Below, piece by piece: positions 1 to 8,333 of a stretch of DNA of 64,000 bases (position 1 is the first letter of the stretch; each line of letters begins with the position of its first letter). The notes under the pieces are model-generated. The model searched no databases. It saw only the letters and a list, made by a program, of their open reading frames with translations, and was not told the DNA's origin. The stretch lies in the IMG/VR virus record IMGVR_UViG_3300022752_000036, positions 31,646 to 95,645 of that record; one strand, 5' to 3'. A program made the position numbers and the translations under genes. The DNA is from a virus.

Positions 1-244
1 TAACCAGCTCAATTAATGTGCCAGACTCTCCACAAGAAGGATTAAAACAAAGCCAAGCGCCTGTACTTTTATTAATACAGCATGAAGCAGTATGCCTATT
101 AGAATGAAATGGGCAGTAGAACATAACCTCATTACCTGGTTCCGCCGTTATATCAAGACCTAAGCCTTTTATTATTGACTTGATATGGTTGGGCGCATAC
201 TGCGTGGAATCAACTTTCCTTGCGTTATACCCTCTGACTGCCAT
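1..244 (-). CDS. DNA primase, CHC2 zinc-finger N-terminus (partial)
   Basis: This is the N-terminal 81 residues of a DnaG-type primase; the rest lies beyond the left window edge. The reading frame from ATG at 244 gives the CHC2 zinc-binding pattern: C and H in YCPFH (about residues 51-54), then C of WLCF and C of NPSC followed by GESG, the usual primase zinc-ribbon layout (C-x2-H ... C-x4-C). A Shine-Dalgarno AGGAAAG lies about 8 bases before the ATG. The gene overlaps the end of the upstream 99-residue gene by 73 bases. It directly follows the DnaB-type helicase in the same operon, so the two probably form the phage primosome. The catalytic TOPRIM part cannot be checked here. Confidence 0.85.
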   Translation of the reverse strand, partial: MAVRGYNARKVDSTQYAPNHIKSIIKGLGLDITAEPGNEVMFYCPFHSNRHTASCCINKSTGAWLCFNPSCGESGTLIELV

Positions 245-471
245 GCCTTTTTCTTTCCTACATATACTCCGTAAAGTGTCATTAAGAACACCCACGTTTG
301 TCCATCAAATTCTACCGAAAAGTTAGTGTCTATGTCAAGAACCCTTGCATATCCCTTGCCTCTCATATCGTGAGTAAGCAAGCTTTCATACTGATATTTT
401 AATCTTGGGATTCCTGCATCATCATCAAACTCAACTCTTACTTGAAATCTTTTGATCTGTTTGTGATTCAT
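172..471 (-). CDS. hypothetical protein, 99 aa, between helicase and primase
   Basis: Unrecognised small protein. It begins inside the end of the helicase gene (about 41-base overlap) and ends inside the primase start. The middle is predicted to be beta-rich (alternating hydrophobics around VLDIDTNFSVEFDGQTWVFL) and the tail is basic. There are no cysteine clusters and no membrane segment. Its place between helicase and primase suggests a replisome accessory role, but that is inferred from context only. The long overlap with the primase frame makes the exact end of its functional part uncertain. Confidence 0.6.
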   Translation of the reverse strand: MNHKQIKRFQVRVEFDDDAGIPRLKYQYESLLTHDMRGKGYARVLDIDTNFSVEFDGQTWVFLMTLYGVYVGKKKAWQSEGITQGKLIPRSMRPTISSQ

Positions 472-1696
472 TTTGGAATGGATTCTCGTAAATTTCTTTT
501 ACAATGCCTCGATTAATATCCCAATCTAAATAGAAATTAAAATCATGACCATGTCTATTTTTTCTAGAAACAATCTCAATCATATTTGTTTGTGGATATC
601 TATGAACAGCTAACGCCATGTCAGCATCGTATTCGATAGCCTTTGACCAAGCCACTTGGCTCATCATTGGCGGATTATCTTGGTCCGATATATCGTCTGC
701 CGTTGCAGCGGTGATATCGATAATCGGAATATTATTAGATACAGCAAGCATTTTAAATTCACGAGAAACATTTCTATTTCTTTCAACTTCAGAATTGCTA
801 CGCTTGTTATCATTAAACAACTGATGATAATCTAAAATTACTAGATCAGGTTTATGCTGATCTATCTTTCCTTGTATTGTTGCAGGAGTTACTTCAGAAT
901 TACCTTCATTAGAAACTAATATAAAACTATTTTTTCCTTCAAACTTTTTGCTTCCCCAAGACCTAAAATCATCAATACTAATATCTCCCTTTGACAAATC
1001 GCTTGCACGAAATATTCCAGAGCCGAGCATTGTAAATATACGGTCACGCATATTTTCTGGAGACATTTCAAGAGATACAATCATTGGCTTAAATCCTTGC
1101 TCCCATGCCTTGCATGCTAAATAAGCTGTGAACCAAGTCTTACCTTTTCCTGGCCAACCAATAGCAACAATTAAATGTCCTGGTGCCATACCTGTAGGGT
1201 ATGCTTTATCAATAGCAGAAAATCCAGTAAGGATTCCTGGGGCTCCGCCCATCATTGCAGATCTATCTTTTACAGACTGATAATGCCTTGCAGCATTTTC
1301 AACATCAATAATGTCTAAGTCTCTTACGTTATTTGTATATCTGCTTAGATTTGCTAGGTCGCTTTGCATCTGTGCAAGCACTCTTGAGGCAGCATCTTCT
1401 TTTAATGCAGAACCTCCACGAATAATAATAGACTTTAGTTTTGCAGATATAAATTCATTTTTTAGTTGGTCTAAATAATATCCTGTTTCTGCTTTAACAT
1501 CTGTAGGTTCAAAGTCCTTATGTCGTTCTACTAAAACACCAGCCTCTGGAACTGCTTTGAACTTATAGTAATAGGTCTTTAGACTTTCCCAAATATCTCT
1601 ATGTGATGTAAATAGTTCATCTACATTGTCGGCAAGTAGTGTGCTTATATCTTTATTTTTACATACAGCAGATATAACCGTTGCTTCTATATTCAC
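431..1696 (-). CDS. DnaB-type replicative helicase
   Basis: Replicative 5'-3' DNA helicase of the DnaB/RecA-fold family, expected to unwind the phage fork as a hexamer. Walker A is GWPGKGKT (residues 180-187). The SLEMS motif (208-212) carries the catalytic glutamate. Walker B is LVILDY (285-290). The roughly 150 residues before this fit the helical DnaB N-terminal region. The C-terminus holds RKNRHG, a likely arginine-finger/sensor segment typical of the family. The start is GTG at 1696, overlapping the previous stop (GTGA). At 421 aa it is slightly shorter than bacterial DnaB, usual for phages. The gene lies between a possible loader gene and the primase. Confidence 0.9.
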   Translation of the reverse strand: MNIEATVISAVCKNKDISTLLADNVDELFTSHRDIWESLKTYYYKFKAVPEAGVLVERHKDFEPTDVKAETGYYLDQLKNEFISAKLKSIIIRGGSALKEDAASRVLAQMQSDLANLSRYTNNVRDLDIIDVENAARHYQSVKDRSAMMGGAPGILTGFSAIDKAYPTGMAPGHLIVAIGWPGKGKTWFTAYLACKAWEQGFKPMIVSLEMSPENMRDRIFTMLGSGIFRASDLSKGDISIDDFRSWGSKKFEGKNSFILVSNEGNSEVTPATIQGKIDQHKPDLVILDYHQLFNDNKRSNSEVERNRNVSREFKMLAVSNNIPIIDITAATADDISDQDNPPMMSQVAWSKAIEYDADMALAVHRYPQTNMIEIVSRKNRHGHDFNFYLDWDINRGIVKEIYENPFQNESQTDQKISSKS

Positions 1697-2010
1697 TCTT
1701 CGCCCTCAACCATTCTTCTTGTTTGATCCAGCAGTATGCTGCGATTAATCTTGTCTTTTTCAATCTCTTTGTACAATACATCTATCCTATCAAAATTATT
1801 ATAGAAAAAGTTTAAAGGATGTCCTAGTTTATTAGTAGAGAAATAATAAACAAGCAACTCCTTAGCTCGATCATATCCTACACTATCTATGACATCTTGC
1901 ATAGCCCACTTCTCACGAAACTTATTTATACGTGGTTTTTTATCATACTTTTCTTTGTATAAATTCTCGTATACCCCGATAAGTATGTAGGGAGCTCTCT
2001 CATTTGCCAC
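1693..2010 (-). CDS. hypothetical protein, possible helicase-associated protein, 105 aa
   Basis: Small, charged, mostly helical protein with no recognised motif. It is translationally coupled to the helicase: its TGA overlaps the GTG start of the helicase gene. It starts with GTG at 2010 inside the end of the preceding gene. The composition (many Lys, Arg, Tyr and Asn; segment WAMQDVIDSVGYDRAKELL) and the position directly before dnaB resemble phage helicase-loader or helicase-accessory genes. That role is inference from position, not from a family match. Confidence 0.6.
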   Translation of the reverse strand: MANERAPYILIGVYENLYKEKYDKKPRINKFREKWAMQDVIDSVGYDRAKELLVYYFSTNKLGHPLNFFYNNFDRIDVLYKEIEKDKINRSILLDQTRRMVEGEE

Positions 2011-2203
2011 GTTTTAGCTCTTCCTCCACCTCTCGTGTTTTCTGCACAAGTTTATTTTCTACAAACTTATATACACGCTCTGTTGCGGAATCAACATTTT
2101 CTCCAGCCCTGACGTCATCTTCTACGCCAATGCCAATTTTAATACTTTCATAATTGCCAAGGTTTCTAGTAAAAGACAAATCAACCTTTACCTTTGTTGT
2201 CAC
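2000..2203 (-). CDS. hypothetical protein, 67 aa
   Basis: Small unrecognised protein. The N-terminal half is probably beta-stranded (VKVDLSFTRNLG, IKIGIGVEDD). The C-terminal half is an amphipathic, highly charged helix ending KTREVEEELKRGK. The start is GTG at 2203, overlapping the TGA of the tiny zinc-finger gene (GTGA), so it is translated as part of the chain. It could be a single-strand DNA-binding or replication accessory protein, but nothing in the sequence proves this. Confidence 0.55.
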   Translation of the reverse strand: MTTKVKVDLSFTRNLGNYESIKIGIGVEDDVRAGENVDSATERVYKFVENKLVQKTREVEEELKRGK

Positions 2204-2310
2204 TTATGCTCCGCCTTTCTATGTCTTGATAGTGCATCGTGTCCAAATATACCCCAACGCAATTCTATTTCTTTACTGCATATATCGCATACAACTACTC
2301 TGCTAGCCAT
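2200..2310 (-). CDS. 36-aa C2H2-like zinc-finger protein
   Basis: A very short gene supported by its junctions. Its ATG (2310-2308) overlaps the stop of the upstream gene as TAATG, and its TGA overlaps the GTG of the next gene as GTGA. The protein carries CDIC at residues 8-11 and histidines at 24, 30 and 35 (GHDALSRHRKAEH), a plausible single zinc-finger pattern C-x2-C-x12-H-x5-H. It could bind DNA or modify a host or phage protein. The zinc ligands are seen in the sequence; function is not known. Confidence 0.65.
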   Translation of the reverse strand: MASRVVVCDICSKEIELRWGIFGHDALSRHRKAEHK

Positions 2311-2792
2311 TATTCCGCCTTCCATACTGGTACAAAACCGTTATCGGTCTTAGTATACAATATAATGTTGTGTTTGAAAAGACCTAATAATTCTGCCCTA
2401 GAAGGTATATTGTTTGAATGTCCAGCATCTAATATATATTGGTGGATGTCCAATATGTCCGATTCGCTAAACAAATATTTAGACCAATTTTTATTATCTG
2501 GATTACTAATTGAATATATCTTTTTAGGCTGGCGCACCTTACCCTCAAGAATATAATCTTCAATTGTAATCCTATGTTTGTTTAACATAGAAGAAACTTC
2601 AGATATAGAATATGCTTTTGACATATTTTTTTCAACTTGAGAATATGAATACAAAACTCTTTTTTTGCTTTCATAGTGCCAGGCAATAACTTCGTCCTTA
2701 GACCTTGATGCCTTAAGAACTTTATGTATTTGATCGTTTAAGAAGAAATACCGTAGTTCTTTGAGTTTTGATTTTCTACGTTTTCTAGCCAT
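2310..2792 (-). CDS. HTH (MerR/excisionase-like) DNA-binding protein
   Basis: 160-residue basic protein. The centre (about residues 60-93, AYSISEVSSMLNKHRITIED then EGKVRQPKKIY) matches the winged helix-turn-helix layout of MerR/excisionase-type proteins: helix, turn, recognition helix, then a wing beginning with a basic residue. The N-terminus (MARKRRKSKLKEL) is strongly basic. It overlaps the zinc-ribbon gene by 55 bases and has no convincing Shine-Dalgarno, so the start could be internal. In this operon it could regulate the replication promoter at about 3.8 kb or help at the origin. The fold is inferred from sequence pattern only. Confidence 0.6.
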   Translation of the reverse strand: MARKRRKSKLKELRYFFLNDQIHKVLKASRSKDEVIAWHYESKKRVLYSYSQVEKNMSKAYSISEVSSMLNKHRITIEDYILEGKVRQPKKIYSISNPDNKNWSKYLFSESDILDIHQYILDAGHSNNIPSRAELLGLFKHNIILYTKTDNGFVPVWKAE

Positions 2793-2926
2793 CTGCCGAA
2801 AGCACTCGTTTCTTTATTAATCATATTTCTTTTGCCACATAATATGCAAAACAACTCAACATGTAGTTTTTGAGAAAAAACTCTATCAACAAAAACTCTT
2901 CCATTACATTTACCGCAAGTCATCAT
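2738..2926 (-). CDS. small zinc-ribbon protein, 62 aa
   Basis: Carries two CxxC knuckles, CGKC at residues 4-7 and CILC at about 27-30, spaced as in a treble-clef or zinc-ribbon fold, followed by a short charged tail. The ATG at 2926 overlaps the TGA of the metallophosphoesterase (ATGA). Zinc ribbons of this size in phage early operons are often transcription or replication factors; which applies here is not determinable from the sequence. Confidence 0.65.
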   Translation of the reverse strand: MMTCGKCNGRVFVDRVFSQKLHVELFCILCGKRNMINKETSAFGRWLENVENQNSKNYGISS

Positions 2927-3726
2927 AGCTTAAACAACTTCCCATCTACCACACAAGAATAATCTGGTGATACGTGGATCATCTGAATGTGTGGATATTC
3001 TCCATTTTCAATATGAGCAATAGCAAAACCTTTTTGCCAGTCGTGATGCTGAGTATACTTCATTCCTGGACCCTTTTCATCACACATATGTCCAATCTCG
3101 TAACCTCTTAATGTTTCGCCATTACCATTGTTTCTTAGCTCATAAGTTACCATGTGTGAAGCAATTCTATGGGAGTGCCCACGAATTAGAGATACCTGCA
3201 TATCTTCCATATCTTTTCTAACAGATCCTGTGGCAGAAATTGAAATTCCATGATGTACATGTATATCTCCAAATCTACGCTTAGGCAAAGAATCATAGAA
3301 TATATATTCATAACCTAGAGAATCGAGAGACCAAAGAGCTTCTGGTGTTACCTCGTTAATATAATCTGGCAACTTAGAATCTACATAGTTAAAGATTCTT
3401 ACATCGTGATTACCTAAAGCTGAAAAAAGTTGAGCGTCTGGAAGCATATCTCTTGTTTTAGCATAGAAGTCTCTTGCTCCTTTTGCCTCATGACGCATTG
3501 TTGGAACAATTAAATCTTTGCTATCTGTTTTGTGAAGATTTAAAAATTCTGCTGATCTGCCTTCTGTATACTTACTATAGCATGCCTGATCATCAGTATC
3601 TCCAAGATAGTCTACAACATCTGGCTTAAACCATTTCATTACTTTAAACCATAGTTCAATCATCTTGTCATCTTGATATGGAAATTGCTGATCAGATGAT
3701 AGCATCCATTTTAAATCGTTTGTCAT
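2923..3726 (-). CDS. calcineurin-like metallophosphoesterase
   Basis: 267-residue phosphoesterase with the metal-binding motifs in order: D12-x-Q (SSDQQ), GDTDD (42-46), GNHD (105-108), VHHG (157-160) and GHSHR (183-187). This is the calcineurin-like family, which includes nucleases, nucleotidases and protein phosphatases. The first Asp-x-His position is Asp-x-Gln here, a variation seen in phage members. The start at 3726 is preferred over an ATG at 3759: AAGG lies upstream at proper spacing, and the earlier ATG sits in the loop of the leader hairpin. It is first in the replication operon, so DNA or nucleotide processing is likely but unproven. Confidence 0.85.
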   Translation of the reverse strand: MTNDLKWMLSSDQQFPYQDDKMIELWFKVMKWFKPDVVDYLGDTDDQACYSKYTEGRSAEFLNLHKTDSKDLIVPTMRHEAKGARDFYAKTRDMLPDAQLFSALGNHDVRIFNYVDSKLPDYINEVTPEALWSLDSLGYEYIFYDSLPKRRFGDIHVHHGISISATGSVRKDMEDMQVSLIRGHSHRIASHMVTYELRNNGNGETLRGYEIGHMCDEKGPGMKYTQHHDWQKGFAIAHIENGEYPHIQMIHVSPDYSCVVDGKLFKL

Positions 3727-3743
3727 TAAATACCTTAATACGT

Positions 3744-3767
3744 AAAAAGTCGCAGGCATGCGACTTT
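3744..3767 (-). terminator. intrinsic hairpin in leader of replication operon
   Basis: Perfect 9-bp stem AAAGTCGCA/TGCGACTTT with a 4-base loop, followed on the minus strand by TTTTT. It has the form of a rho-independent terminator for transcription arriving from the tail genes. It also lies within the first ~30 bases downstream of the -10 box at 3779-3784, so it would also be part of the operon leader. Confidence 0.75.
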
Positions 3768-3768
3768 A

Positions 3769-3787
3769 TGTTACAGTAATTGTAACA
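3769..3787. promoter_or_regulatory. inverted repeat TGTTACA-N5-TGTAACA, operator candidate
   Basis: Perfect 7-bp inverted repeat with a 5-base AT spacer. It covers the -10 box and the predicted transcription start of the replication-operon promoter. This is the usual layout of a repressor operator. The HTH protein at 2310-2792 is a possible ligand (inference). Confidence 0.6.
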
Positions 3788-3806
3788 TAATGTTTTAGAT
3801 TGTCAA
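3779..3806 (-). promoter_or_regulatory. sigma70-type promoter for replication operon
   Basis: Minus-strand TTGACA (3806-3801), 16-base spacer, TACAAT (3784-3779). The -35 is a perfect consensus. It lies in the only gap before the metallophosphoesterase gene, so it would drive the run from 3726 down through helicase and primase. Confidence 0.7.
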
Positions 3807-3809
3807 TAT

Positions 3810-4271
3810 CTACTCTGTTAAACTTGCAGTATTTCCTGAAGCAGTCCAATGAATTTTAGCTGTTGTAATAGACTTAGTTCCTTTTGGAGCTCTACATATT
3901 ATACTAAACTTATCTTTACTTGCATTAATAATATATGGAGTATATAGTGCACTTGCATCTGCTGATGCTGCATATTCAATAGTAACATTAATTGATGGTG
4001 TTTCAATAAATCCTATTGTAGGAAAGTTTACTGGAAAAGGCTTCATGTCTGTCTTTAAAGTTTTACCCGCAAAAATTCCACCAATTGTTGTATTAAATCC
4101 TTTTACCTCAATTACTTTACCACCATTAATTGTTGTACTTTCAATTTTAACTGGAGTAACGGTTTCGCCTTTAGCAATAATATTAATATTCTCAACTATC
4201 TTACGTAAGACGTCGGCTGTTACTGGATCCCCGTCTCCTATAGTTACTGGTGTTAGATTATTAAATGCCAT
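3810..4271 (-). CDS. putative virion protein, 153 aa
   Basis: Last gene of the tail module before the replication promoter. It has no recognised motif. The N-terminal ~45 residues look helical (VTADVLRKIVENINIIAKG); the rest is predicted beta-sandwich, rich in Thr, Ile and Ser, with the pattern of small phage structural or fibre-accessory proteins. A Shine-Dalgarno GAGGAG lies just before the ATG. Its place right after the S74-terminated fibre and a short coiled-coil gene suggests a tail-tip or virion decoration role; this is contextual. Confidence 0.55.
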   Translation of the reverse strand: MAFNNLTPVTIGDGDPVTADVLRKIVENINIIAKGETVTPVKIESTTINGGKVIEVKGFNTTIGGIFAGKTLKTDMKPFPVNFPTIGFIETPSINVTIEYAASADASALYTPYIINASKDKFSIICRAPKGTKSITTAKIHWTASGNTASLTE

Positions 4272-4273
4272 AT

Positions 4274-4432
4274 TTACTCCTCAGTATTTTTAGACTTTTC
4301 CATTTCTTCTATTTTATCCGATAGCTGCGTAATTTCAGCACGAAGAATTGCCACGGTTGTCTCATATTGTGAGACAAGATCTCCAATTCTTTGTTGAAGA
4401 GCATTTACAACTAATTCAATTTTTTCTGCCAT
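4274..4432 (-). CDS. short coiled-coil protein, 52 aa
   Basis: The start at 4432 is chosen because of the strong AAGGAG six bases before that ATG; a longer frame to 4483 lacks one and would run into the previous gene. The protein is almost entirely a heptad-like helix (LVVNALQQRIGDLVSQY, then LRAEITQLSDKIEEMEKS) ending in acidic residues. It has no membrane segment. Small coiled coils next to tail-fibre genes often act in fibre trimerisation or attachment; function here is unknown. Confidence 0.6.
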   Translation of the reverse strand: MAEKIELVVNALQQRIGDLVSQYETTVAILRAEITQLSDKIEEMEKSKNTEE

Positions 4433-4463
4433 TTTATCTCCTTGATAGATAAACAGTATACCA

Positions 4464-7388
4464 TTATGACTCCAGGGCGTCAAGCCTATTTAATATTCTA
4501 GCAACTACTTGTGCTAGAACTACTGAGAGTCCTGCATAGTTTACTGAGTCTGGTCTGCCCTCTTCGTCATACTGTACTAACAGTTCTAGGCCCGCTATTT
4601 CTGCAACTTCTTCTGCAATTAATCCAGTGTACCAAGTATTGTCCCCACGTTCCATATCTTTTATTCCATGGTATTTAACTGGTCTCAAAAGTTTTATAGA
4701 TTCGTCTGGATAAAAAACAGATTCTATATCAGTCTTATATCTTCTAGAAGATGTAGATCTTGCTATTAAACCTGAAGTAGAGTTGATAAATGTATTAGCG
4801 GTAGATGCTGTAGTATCACCAGACCTCATGTAAAAGCTTCCTACGGTATCTGTATAAATACCACCGCTACCAAATATTCTTGTTGTGTTGTCAATTCCAT
4901 TAAACAACATAGAAGTCGAAGCACCGCCCGCTATAGAAGCTACGCTTGCTGCAACATAAACTCTTCCATAAACCGCTCCCGTAGAGCTTGGAGCACTTGA
5001 GCCACCCTGTAAAATCATAGCCCCACCGCTTAAGTTTACTCCGTAAAGGTGGCCTACTGTAGTACCACTTAATGTAACTTGTAAACTATCTATACCTGAA
5101 TTTTGTAATTTAACATTTGTACTACTGGTACTTGTTTGAACTATTGCGCCAGTAATGGTTCCACCAGTAATTGTGTTTGCTTCAAATTTTGAGGCAGTAA
5201 TTCTTCCACCTTGTATAGTTCCATTCCAGCCGTCTAAAACTAACTTACTATATCCTGATGTGTAAAAACTTCGTGATGTTATATACTGACTATCTACTGT
5301 CCATCCAAAAGTAGGATCTCCTAAAGAAATAGTTCCTGATGAAGAAATATTTAATGTTTGGGATCCTCCGCTTGTTGCACGAATTCCATTTGCGTCTATA
5401 ACAAATCCATTATAGCCTGGAGTTCCACCAGCAATATTTAATCTTGCAACATCAATTGTTCCAGTGGTTATTCTGCTTCCGTTAATTACTGTTGTATTAA
5501 GATCTAATACTGTATTGATATCAGATGCCGCCATTTTTAATGCTGCTGCGTCTGATGCGGCTTGTGCGGCATTTGCTGCTGCTTGAGCGCTATTTCCTGC
5601 AGCTATTGCCTGATTGTATGCCTCATCTCCCCTAGCTTTTGCAATTGCTGCTTGGCTTGCTGCTGCGCCAGCATCAGTTATACCTTGTAAAGCATTTGCC
5701 TTAACTGTATCAATTGTAGTTCCGTCTGAAAGTTGTGTTCCTACTGTTAATGTTCCATAAAATGTAGAGTTTCCATTAATTGTTGCTCCAGATGCTATGA
5801 GAGCTCCCTCTTTTGTAACTCTAAATGGAGCTGTAGATGAAGAATTTCTTCCAATCCAAAGCCTGTAGGTTGCATCATTTGCATCAAGTCTAATTATATT
5901 ATCTGTGTTTGAAACGCCAAGCTCAATTACTCCAGTGCTATCTAACCTGGCATTATTTTTAGTAAGCTTGGTTCCATCTAATGTCCAGCCTGCAATTTGT
6001 CCCTTGGTTGCAGTCATTAAGCCATCCGAAGATTGTAGCTTAAATGTTTCACCGCTTGCATCGTATCCAAAAATACCTTCGCTATTAAATCTTACTCTTG
6101 TACCGCTTGTAGGAGAAGCCCCTGCATAAAGAACTCCGCTTGTTGTTGCCCCTGCTGGTATAGCCAACTGAATGTTGCCTGTAAACTTTCCGCCAGTGGC
6201 ATTTATATTTCCAGTTAGGTATAGGTTGGTTCCATTCCAATACATGAACTCTGTTGGGTTTCCAACTCTAAATTGTCCTGTTGTTAGCCAAAAATTGTTT
6301 CCAACATTTGTGGTAGATTTATTTAAAATAATTCCGTGATAGGTTCCATTTGTTAATGATGGAGTTGTTAATGGTTCTGTATTTAAATTAATTCCTTGAG
6401 AAATTCCTGTTCCAATTTTAAATAGATCTTGGGATGCTCCACCTATTGCAATATATGATTTAAGTCTTGCCAAGGCTCCAGCTGCCGTTCCATCTGCATC
6501 TGAAGCTATAAATGTTCCCGAAGCGGCTCCAGTCCAGTTTACCACGTCGTAAGGAGTAGTCGAAGCAACCTGATAGTAATATGTTGTGTTTGGAATTAAA
6601 CCTGTAGCCGTAAAAGAAGTTGTTGATCTTCCAGAAACTGATGCATACTCCCATAAAGGGGTTTGTACTGTAGATGGATCATTAGTAGACCACCGTATAG
6701 CATAACCAGCAGTTTTTGTATCCGTGGACTGTGCCCACGATATTGTTGAAACTAAACTAAATCCGCTTAGGTCAGAAGGATCTATAGATGCAGAAGCGCT
6801 AGTGCTTCCTGGGTTTGCTACGGTAAATGTTGTGTCTGGGTCAGCAGTTTTTATTGTTATTGGTCCTGCAACCGTACCCTTTTTATGTGCTTCTCTAAAT
6901 ATATCTCTATGAACAACATATACCCACTTGTTATTGTAATCAGAAGTAATAACACTGCATTGAGTATCTGTGCCTACAAAAACTACCTTAGAAGAAGAGT
7001 TGAAAGAGTTTGTGTTGCTTTCATATACTATAGTGTCGCCATATGTTTTAAATGTTGGCTTGTCCCATGAAACTGTGTATGAAGAAACTCCACCGACTGC
7101 TACAACATTTGTTGGAGCTTCTGATAAATCTGGTATTGTCAGCTCAATTGAATATGTTGCTGAAGGTGGCCCAAGCACTGGGGTTGTTTGAGTATCGTCT
7201 GGATTTTTATAATAGTAGTTAAATACAAAATTATATTTTCCTACAAGCTTTACTGGCAAGTTTTCAATTGTGACAGAATAAGAGTCTTTAGACAAAACAC
7301 TATTTGACGTATCTACGCCTTGTGCATTTTTTTGTAAGTCTGCTGTACCTACTACTTTATCGTCTAAACCATCGTAATCTGGTCTCAT
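4464..7388 (-). CDS. tail fibre/tip protein with Fn3-like domains and S74 chaperone
   Basis: 974-residue fibre. The N-terminal third has fibronectin-III-like repeats (SWDKPTF, then TISWAQS...YAIRWSTN and NTTYYYQV). The middle is made of beta-rich fibre segments and an Ala-rich coiled coil (about residues 560-630). The last 95 residues are an intramolecular chaperone of the peptidase S74 type: SSRRYK with Ser880 and Lys885 at the five-residue spacing of the autocleavage dyad, then TGLIAEEV and a C-terminal helix. S74 domains trimerise the fibre and then cut themselves off. The ATG overlaps the previous stop (TAATG). It probably forms a central tip fibre or receptor-binding spike, given its place after the hub genes. 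Confidence 0.85.
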   Translation of the reverse strand: MRPDYDGLDDKVVGTADLQKNAQGVDTSNSVLSKDSYSVTIENLPVKLVGKYNFVFNYYYKNPDDTQTTPVLGPPSATYSIELTIPDLSEAPTNVVAVGGVSSYTVSWDKPTFKTYGDTIVYESNTNSFNSSSKVVFVGTDTQCSVITSDYNNKWVYVVHRDIFREAHKKGTVAGPITIKTADPDTTFTVANPGSTSASASIDPSDLSGFSLVSTISWAQSTDTKTAGYAIRWSTNDPSTVQTPLWEYASVSGRSTTSFTATGLIPNTTYYYQVASTTPYDVVNWTGAASGTFIASDADGTAAGALARLKSYIAIGGASQDLFKIGTGISQGINLNTEPLTTPSLTNGTYHGIILNKSTTNVGNNFWLTTGQFRVGNPTEFMYWNGTNLYLTGNINATGGKFTGNIQLAIPAGATTSGVLYAGASPTSGTRVRFNSEGIFGYDASGETFKLQSSDGLMTATKGQIAGWTLDGTKLTKNNARLDSTGVIELGVSNTDNIIRLDANDATYRLWIGRNSSSTAPFRVTKEGALIASGATINGNSTFYGTLTVGTQLSDGTTIDTVKANALQGITDAGAAASQAAIAKARGDEAYNQAIAAGNSAQAAANAAQAASDAAALKMAASDINTVLDLNTTVINGSRITTGTIDVARLNIAGGTPGYNGFVIDANGIRATSGGSQTLNISSSGTISLGDPTFGWTVDSQYITSRSFYTSGYSKLVLDGWNGTIQGGRITASKFEANTITGGTITGAIVQTSTSSTNVKLQNSGIDSLQVTLSGTTVGHLYGVNLSGGAMILQGGSSAPSSTGAVYGRVYVAASVASIAGGASTSMLFNGIDNTTRIFGSGGIYTDTVGSFYMRSGDTTASTANTFINSTSGLIARSTSSRRYKTDIESVFYPDESIKLLRPVKYHGIKDMERGDNTWYTGLIAEEVAEIAGLELLVQYDEEGRPDSVNYAGLSVVLAQVVARILNRLDALES

Positions 7389-8332
7389 TAGAATGTCAAT
7401 CCTATTCTATACTCAACATCCATTTCTCTGCCGTAAGATTTAGATATTGCATTTGTTAAAACAGATCTACTAATAATAGAAGCAGAAGAATTAAATGAAT
7501 CTTCATCATTAATTCTAAGGCCATCAAGAAGAACGGTAGTGCTTCCTGAGCTTTTAGCCTGAGCTCCTACAGATACTTGTATGATAGATTCTGCATCTGG
7601 AGTTCCTGCTCCATATCCTGATGCATATAAATTATCTAATGTTTTTGCAACAATCTTGTTATTTGTAGACGAATCTCCTGGATATCTTATTTCAAAATAA
7701 CTGTTTGTTGTACTATAAAATCTAACAAACACATAATCAAGATTTGTGTCTTGTTGTTTAAAAGCTAAAGTTAAACTGTCATTCTGACTGTAACCAGAGA
7801 GATCGAAGTTTGTCAATAAATTATATTTTGTAGACTGGTTTGCAGGAGATGTTAAACTAAACCAGGTATTTCCTATTCTTGGAGTTGGAGAATACGTTGT
7901 TACTGCTGGAGAACCTGCGTCATTTAACCAGCTAAGATTGTTTTCAAATGTAGAAATAAATCTACTTGAATAGTCTGTATTACCTTCTGTTGCACTTGCA
8001 AATAAACCAACTTCTTTTATTGTTCCAACAATATCTGTTGGCAATGTTGTTTTATATACTACTGCATATGTGGATGCCTGTGTGCTTGGATTTGTTTGAA
8101 TATCTATGCTTCCCAAACTAACTGCTGATCGATAAAATTCAAAATCAAGTTGAGTATTATTTACAGATGGAGTACTGTTACCTATTCCAACTGCTATGCT
8201 TTTATTATCAAAAGTAACTGCTCCAGCAAGATAAGAAGTTAAAAATCTTTTGCCAAATCTTGTTAGGATGTTTGAATGCCTGGCTATTTCCTTGCCATTT
8301 TCATAAAAGACATATTCTCCTACGAGATTCAT
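7388..8332 (-). CDS. putative tail-tip/fibre protein, 314 aa
   Basis: The start at 8332 is supported by AGGGAGG just upstream and by following the previous stop by one base. The first ~130 residues have the pattern GIGNSTPSVNNTQLDFE ... GTIKEVGLFAS, found in many phage tail-fibre or baseplate-associated proteins of siphoviruses and myoviruses. The rest is predicted as a jelly-roll/ConA-like beta-sandwich (FVRFYSTTNSYFEIRY, STTVLLDGLRINDED), suggesting carbohydrate contact. No catalytic residues are recognised. It sits between the tail-hub gene and the S74 fibre, consistent with a tail-tip part. Confidence 0.6.
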   Translation of the reverse strand: MNLVGEYVFYENGKEIARHSNILTRFGKRFLTSYLAGAVTFDNKSIAVGIGNSTPSVNNTQLDFEFYRSAVSLGSIDIQTNPSTQASTYAVVYKTTLPTDIVGTIKEVGLFASATEGNTDYSSRFISTFENNLSWLNDAGSPAVTTYSPTPRIGNTWFSLTSPANQSTKYNLLTNFDLSGYSQNDSLTLAFKQQDTNLDYVFVRFYSTTNSYFEIRYPGDSSTNNKIVAKTLDNLYASGYGAGTPDAESIIQVSVGAQAKSSGSTTVLLDGLRINDEDSFNSSASIISRSVLTNAISKSYGREMDVEYRIGLTF

Positions 8333-8333
8333 T

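Noticed and set aside
618-824. Plus-strand ORFs inside helicase and similar ones in tape measure, MCP and fibre genes
   Set aside because: They are shadows of strong minus-strand genes, without ribosome sites or coherent protein composition.
3727-3759. Upstream ATG extending the metallophosphoesterase by 11 residues
   Set aside because: The ATG lies in the loop of the leader hairpin and has no Shine-Dalgarno; ATG at 3726 has AAGG at good spacing.
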